From positions 1,178,001-1,242,000 of the forward strand of contig JAUZVC010000001.1 of NCBI GenBank assembly GCA_031844405.1: DNA of 64,000 bases, in the 5' to 3' direction. The notes beneath the pieces are model-generated. The model searched no databases, had not been told where the DNA came from, and saw nothing but the letters and a program-made list of their open reading frames with translations. Position 1 is the first letter of the stretch, and each line of letters begins with the position of its first letter. This DNA is from Knoellia sp031844405 (GTDB lineage Bacteria; Actinomycetota; Actinomycetes; Actinomycetales; Dermatophilaceae). The position numbers and the translations under genes were made by a program. This document shows, piece after piece, positions 62,101 to 64,000 of the stretch.

Positions 62101-63500
62101 CAGGCAGGTTCTTCTCGAAGGGAGCGGCTCCCTCCCTGACGTCCCCGACCCCGGGCGCGACCATGAGCGGCTACAGCCCCTACTTCGACTGGTCCGAGGT
62201 CACCGGTGCCGTGACCTACCGCTTCGAACGCCGTGCGAAGGGCTCTTCGACCCTCACGGAGAACGTCGTCACGGCTGCCACGTCGTGGGCCTCTCCCGCT
62301 GCCATCCTGAACGGCACCTGGGAGTGGCGCGTCACCGCCCTCGACGTCACCGGCTCGACGCTCGGTGAGAGCCCGTGGCAGTCCTTCGTCGTCGACAACG
62401 ACAAGGGCATGTTCACCGCGATCTCGCCGACGCGTGTCCTCGACACCCGCAGCGGCCTCGGCACGTGGACGGCGCGCAAGATCCCCGCGGGTCAGTCCAT
62501 CGACGTGACGATGCCGAACCTCGCTCCCGGCACGACCGCCGTCACCCTCAACGTCACCGCCGTCAACCCCTCGGCGACCAGCTACCTCACCGTGTGGCCG
62601 ACCGGCCAGACCCGTCCGACGGCGTCGAACGTCAACTTCGCCACGGGCGCGACGGTTCCCAACCAGGTCATCGCCAAGGTCGGCACCAACAACCGCGTGA
62701 GCATCTACAACGCCAACGGCACCGTGGACGTCCTCGCCGACCTCGCCGGCTACTACGCGCCGGACCTCGGCGCCGCCTACACGCCAGTCGCACCCAAGCG
62801 AGTCCTCGACACCCGCAGCGCGCTCGGCACGTCGAGCACGAGCAAGGTCGGGCCGGGCCGTGAGGTCGTCCTCGACATCACCGACCTGCCGGCCGGCGCC
62901 GAGGCGGTCACGCTCAACGTCACGGCCACCTCGCCGACGGCGGCGAGCTACGTCACCGTCTGGCCCGCCAACGCCAGCCGGCCCAACGCGTCGAGCCTCA
63001 ACTTCACGGCGGGGCAGACCGTGCCCAACCTCGTGACCGTCGGGGTGAGCCCGGACGGCAAGGTGCGGCTGTGGAACGCGTCCGGCAGCACCCACCTCCT
63101 CGCCGACCTCGCCGGGTGGTTCGCCGGTGACACTGCGGGCCAGTACACGGGAGTCACCCCGAAGCGCGTGCTCGACACCCGCTCGGGCCTCGGTGGAGTC
63201 CCCAAGGCCAAGCTCGCCGCGGCTCCGAAGACGATCACCCTGACCGTCCCCGGCATCCCGGCGGGCGCCACGGCGGTGGCCCTCAACGTCACCGCCACCG
63301 GCCCGACGAAGACGAGCTGGCTCACCGTCTACCCCGGCAACGTCGGCAAACCCGATGCGTCGAACCTCAACTACGTCGCGGGCCAGACGGTCGCCAACAT
63401 GGTCGTCGCCAAGGTGGCGCCGGGCAACCAGGTGACCTTCTCCAACGCCTTCGGCAGCGTCGACGTCATCGCGGACCTCGCGGGCTACTACACCCCCTGA
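59166..63500 (+). CDS. Large secreted protein with about ten FnIII-like repeats and a triplicated C-terminal domain
   Basis: 1,444 residues. Signal peptide (about 1-34, ending SAAQAAV). Residues about 35-1075 carry about ten fibronectin-III-like modules, each with a strand of the type YYWRVRA (VYWRVRAVE, YFWRVRAQL, YYWRIRARN, TYWRVRALD, YYWRVQAVD, YVWRVARLD, WEWRVTALD and weaker ones). The last 365 residues are three tandem modules starting with RVLDTRS(G/A)LG. No LPXTG, lipobox or C-terminal membrane helix is present. It is likely a surface or matrix protein for binding carbohydrate or other cells. It holds no GTATGCCG octamer, which stands out for its length. Confidence 0.85.
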   Translation: MAAPSRHLALPVRLLLALALVVSLLPAMGSAAQAAVSAPTGLSASPAGSSTPTLSWKRVPSATKYDVEVSATSAFTTLLFSRPTTNRMIVPTVVLPEGTVYWRVRAVEATTTSAWSSATLSVTAPKAPRPQAPPNTVSSVLQQPTSPPLLSWEGVAAATAYQIEVDAVADGASEADFIDASSYTTKSTSFVVPDPKADGTYFWRVRAQLSNSLYTAYSTPWKYKIGPLQKVLNVTPANNENGALRDVVLEWDAVPGAKSYDLQVSTDDQFNTIVDSRVGIKSTRYSPPTTYVNDQYYWRIRARNNLDQTFDWSAPEVARYNFQRNWPTAPQLLKPANVLTPIAGDDVFFQWTPVDHATTYQLDVGNDPNFSTQNVTYKTCYTASTTYTAGYMAITNGFVTADACMPSQGAVTYWRVRALDEPKNVQGLFSPIQSFVYSSGIVQRLSPANGSTVAVPTLSWQAATDAVKYRVSLTNNAGTTNNFETYSLSWTPTSSSFFDPTKGPFRWSVVSIDADGRVSPRPPDWTFTLAGTPATTGVSPLTPLTPQSSATSRFPTLLWEPHPEAKHYVVSMGIAGSGFFFARDYAPVVKDNHLYPTATDTGEKLLNPGTYEWVVQAFAANGSLLGTGASSRFTITDLEPVRGQRIALSGTALDSGAVCTAALESPSPQPTKCDQVPTTPVLDWQPVPDAGLYKIYVGNDRELTGLVYDKIPATGNSRWTPRAQDFAMTPSALPDSQAGQAYYWYIRPCKTVNVCSADPVSKQDAATNAFNKTSPQVGNLQVRLTSGRVQNQAVFTWDDYLATNKLAKYPAAPLPVESSWQAAKQYRIQVSTSPSFATLVDTQLVDQTTYTAFDRTYPEGTYYWRVQAVDAANNGLTWAPTQSFVKQSPAPVLETPIGGASTSGLTAFEWAPTNFAGSYTLEVYRNDDTNWSPANRVVSVTGKQVAYAHSTPLPASSSAYVWRVARLDADNRPGQWSATGRFFSKGAAPSLTSPTPGATMSGYSPYFDWSEVTGAVTYRFERRAKGSSTLTENVVTAATSWASPAAILNGTWEWRVTALDVTGSTLGESPWQSFVVDNDKGMFTAISPTRVLDTRSGLGTWTARKIPAGQSIDVTMPNLAPGTTAVTLNVTAVNPSATSYLTVWPTGQTRPTASNVNFATGATVPNQVIAKVGTNNRVSIYNANGTVDVLADLAGYYAPDLGAAYTPVAPKRVLDTRSALGTSSTSKVGPGREVVLDITDLPAGAEAVTLNVTATSPTAASYVTVWPANASRPNASSLNFTAGQTVPNLVTVGVSPDGKVRLWNASGSTHLLADLAGWFAGDTAGQYTGVTPKRVLDTRSGLGGVPKAKLAAAPKTITLTVPGIPAGATAVALNVTATGPTKTSWLTVYPGNVGKPDASNLNYVAGQTVANMVVAKVAPGNQVTFSNAFGSVDVIADLAGYYTP
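62409..63497 (+). repeat. Three tandem repeats of about 360 bp inside the FnIII-like gene
   Basis: The units (about 62409-62760, 62772-63120 and 63138-63497) each encode about 120 residues. Each begins near RVLDTRSxLG, continues with TLNVTAxxPxxxSxLTVWP-like and SNxNFxxGxTVPN-like segments, and ends VLADLAGYYAP or the equivalent. The copies have diverged, so this is an old duplication. Confidence 0.85.
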
Positions 63501-63507
63501 CCCTGAC

Positions 63508-63547
63508 CTCGTCCCGGCCCCGCCCACCACGGCGGGGCCGGGACGAG
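63508..63547. terminator. Hairpin terminator after the FnIII-repeat gene
   Basis: A perfect 17-bp GC stem (63508-63524 with 63531-63547) and 6-nt loop, 8 nt after the stop. Confidence 0.8.
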
Positions 63548-63576
63548 TGGGTGGTGGGCGGCCGGCATACGGCCAT

Positions 63577-63582
63577 TAGGGT
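63577..63582 (+). promoter_or_regulatory. -10 box of asnB, leaderless start
   Basis: TAGGGT is followed by 7 nt and then ATG (63590). One octamer CGGCATAC (63563) lies just upstream. Confidence 0.55.
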
Positions 63583-63589
63583 TGGTCGC

Positions 63590-64000
63590 ATGTGCGGCAT
63601 CGCGGGCTACTACGGACTTCCGGCGGACGAGGCTCTCCTCGCCACGATGAACGACTGCCAGCAGCACCGCGGTCCCGACGGCGACGGCCGCTTCGTCGAG
63701 GGGCCGTGCGGTCTCGCGCACCGGCGGCTGTCGATCATCGACGTCGCGCACGGCCAGCAGCCCATGGCGACGGCCGACGGGCGCTTCACGATCGCCTACA
63801 ACGGCGAGGTCTACAACTACCTCGACCTGCGGGCCGAGCTCGAGGGCCTCGGCCGCACGTTCGAGACCGACAGCGACACCGAGGTCGTCCTCCAGGCGTT
63901 CGCGCAGTGGGGCGGCGAGGCCTTCGACCGCTTCAACGGCATGTTCGGCCTCGCGATCTGGGACCGCGACGAGCAGCGGCTCACCCTCGCGCGCGACCAC
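63590..64000 (+). CDS. asnB: Asparagine synthase (glutamine-hydrolysing), N-terminal part
   Basis: 137 codons are present; the gene runs off the window. The ATG-TGC start gives the catalytic Cys2 (MCGIAGYYG). HRGPDGDG, HRRLSIID and IAYNGEVYNYLDLR are the glutamine-binding motifs of the class II amidotransferase domain, and NGMFGLAIWD ends it. The C-terminal synthase domain is outside. AsnB makes asparagine from aspartate, or in some actinobacteria amidates cell wall precursors; which applies cannot be told here. Confidence 0.93.
   Translation, partial: MCGIAGYYGLPADEALLATMNDCQQHRGPDGDGRFVEGPCGLAHRRLSIIDVAHGQQPMATADGRFTIAYNGEVYNYLDLRAELEGLGRTFETDSDTEVVLQAFAQWGGEAFDRFNGMFGLAIWDRDEQRLTLARDH

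Noticed and set aside
62409..63497. Triplicated segment as a CRISPR array or mobile element
   Set aside because: The repeats are about 360 bp, diverged and in frame inside one large gene; there are no short direct repeats with spacers.

Overview
The window is a high-GC (roughly 70 % by eye) actinobacterial chromosome segment with GTG/ATG starts and densely packed operons. WhiB, PhoH2 (PIN-PhoH), GuaB3, DUF3817 and SURF1-family genes are present. Gene order from glmS, acpS, nnr, alr, tsaE-tsaB-rimI-tsaD, groES-groEL1, whiB3, guaB, guaB3, a ChoD-like oxidase to guaA follows the mycobacterial Rv3436c-Rv3396c block, and the phoH2/coaA pair next to an isoprenyl transferase resembles Rv1086-Rv1095. 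The accessory genes (GH92, SpoIID/FG-GAP, M36 peptidase) fit a Micrococcales member, perhaps Intrasporangiaceae; that placement is inference. I saw no prophage, transposase, CRISPR, tRNA or rRNA.

Layout. 0-3 kb: end of an isoprenyl transferase, a possible 37-aa leader peptide, PhoH2 and a secreted transglycosylase-like protein. 3-13 kb: coaA (-) and glmS (+), then acpS, nnr, and a run of overlapping genes alr-hydrolase-tsaE-tsaB-rimI-tsaD (cell wall precursor and tRNA t6A modification). 13-18.4 kb: a patchier accessory stretch with an Imm1-like immunity gene, a membrane protein, a two-component system and several unrecognised genes. 18.4-26 kb: GH3 lipoprotein, nucleoside hydrolase plus ribokinase, THUMP-like methyltransferase, SpoIID/FG-GAP secreted protein, GNAT. 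26-28.5 kb: groES-groEL1 with two CIRCE operators and a cluster of hairpins. 28.5-36 kb: a mannose locus (giant secreted GH92, LacI regulator, ManA). 36-38 kb: TetR-controlled DAPG-hydrolase-like gene, S4 protein, amino acid racemase. 38-52 kb: whiB3, guaB, P1 peptidase, MFS exporter, M36 metallopeptidase, guaB3, succinic semialdehyde dehydrogenase, GMC oxidase. 52-64 kb: a heterodimeric ABC exporter, UdgX, SURF1, DUF3817, guaA, a 1,444-aa FnIII-repeat surface protein and the start of asnB.

Two genome-scale signals run through the window. First, the octamer GTATGCCG/CGGCATAC occurs about 45 times, where about two would be expected by chance. It sits in all reading frames and in several terminator hairpins as inverted pairs, which is the pattern of a DNA-level repeat such as an uptake or architecture-imparting sequence. 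Second, at least 13 genes carry a TAnnnT -10 box exactly 6-7 nt before the start codon, so they are probably transcribed as leaderless mRNAs. Other points to look at are an ABC heterodimer whose two subunits carry complementary degenerate motifs, a GH92 enzyme with Gln in place of the catalytic acid (suggesting mannosyl-phosphate rather than mannoside substrates), and a UdgX with its covalent-trap histidine.
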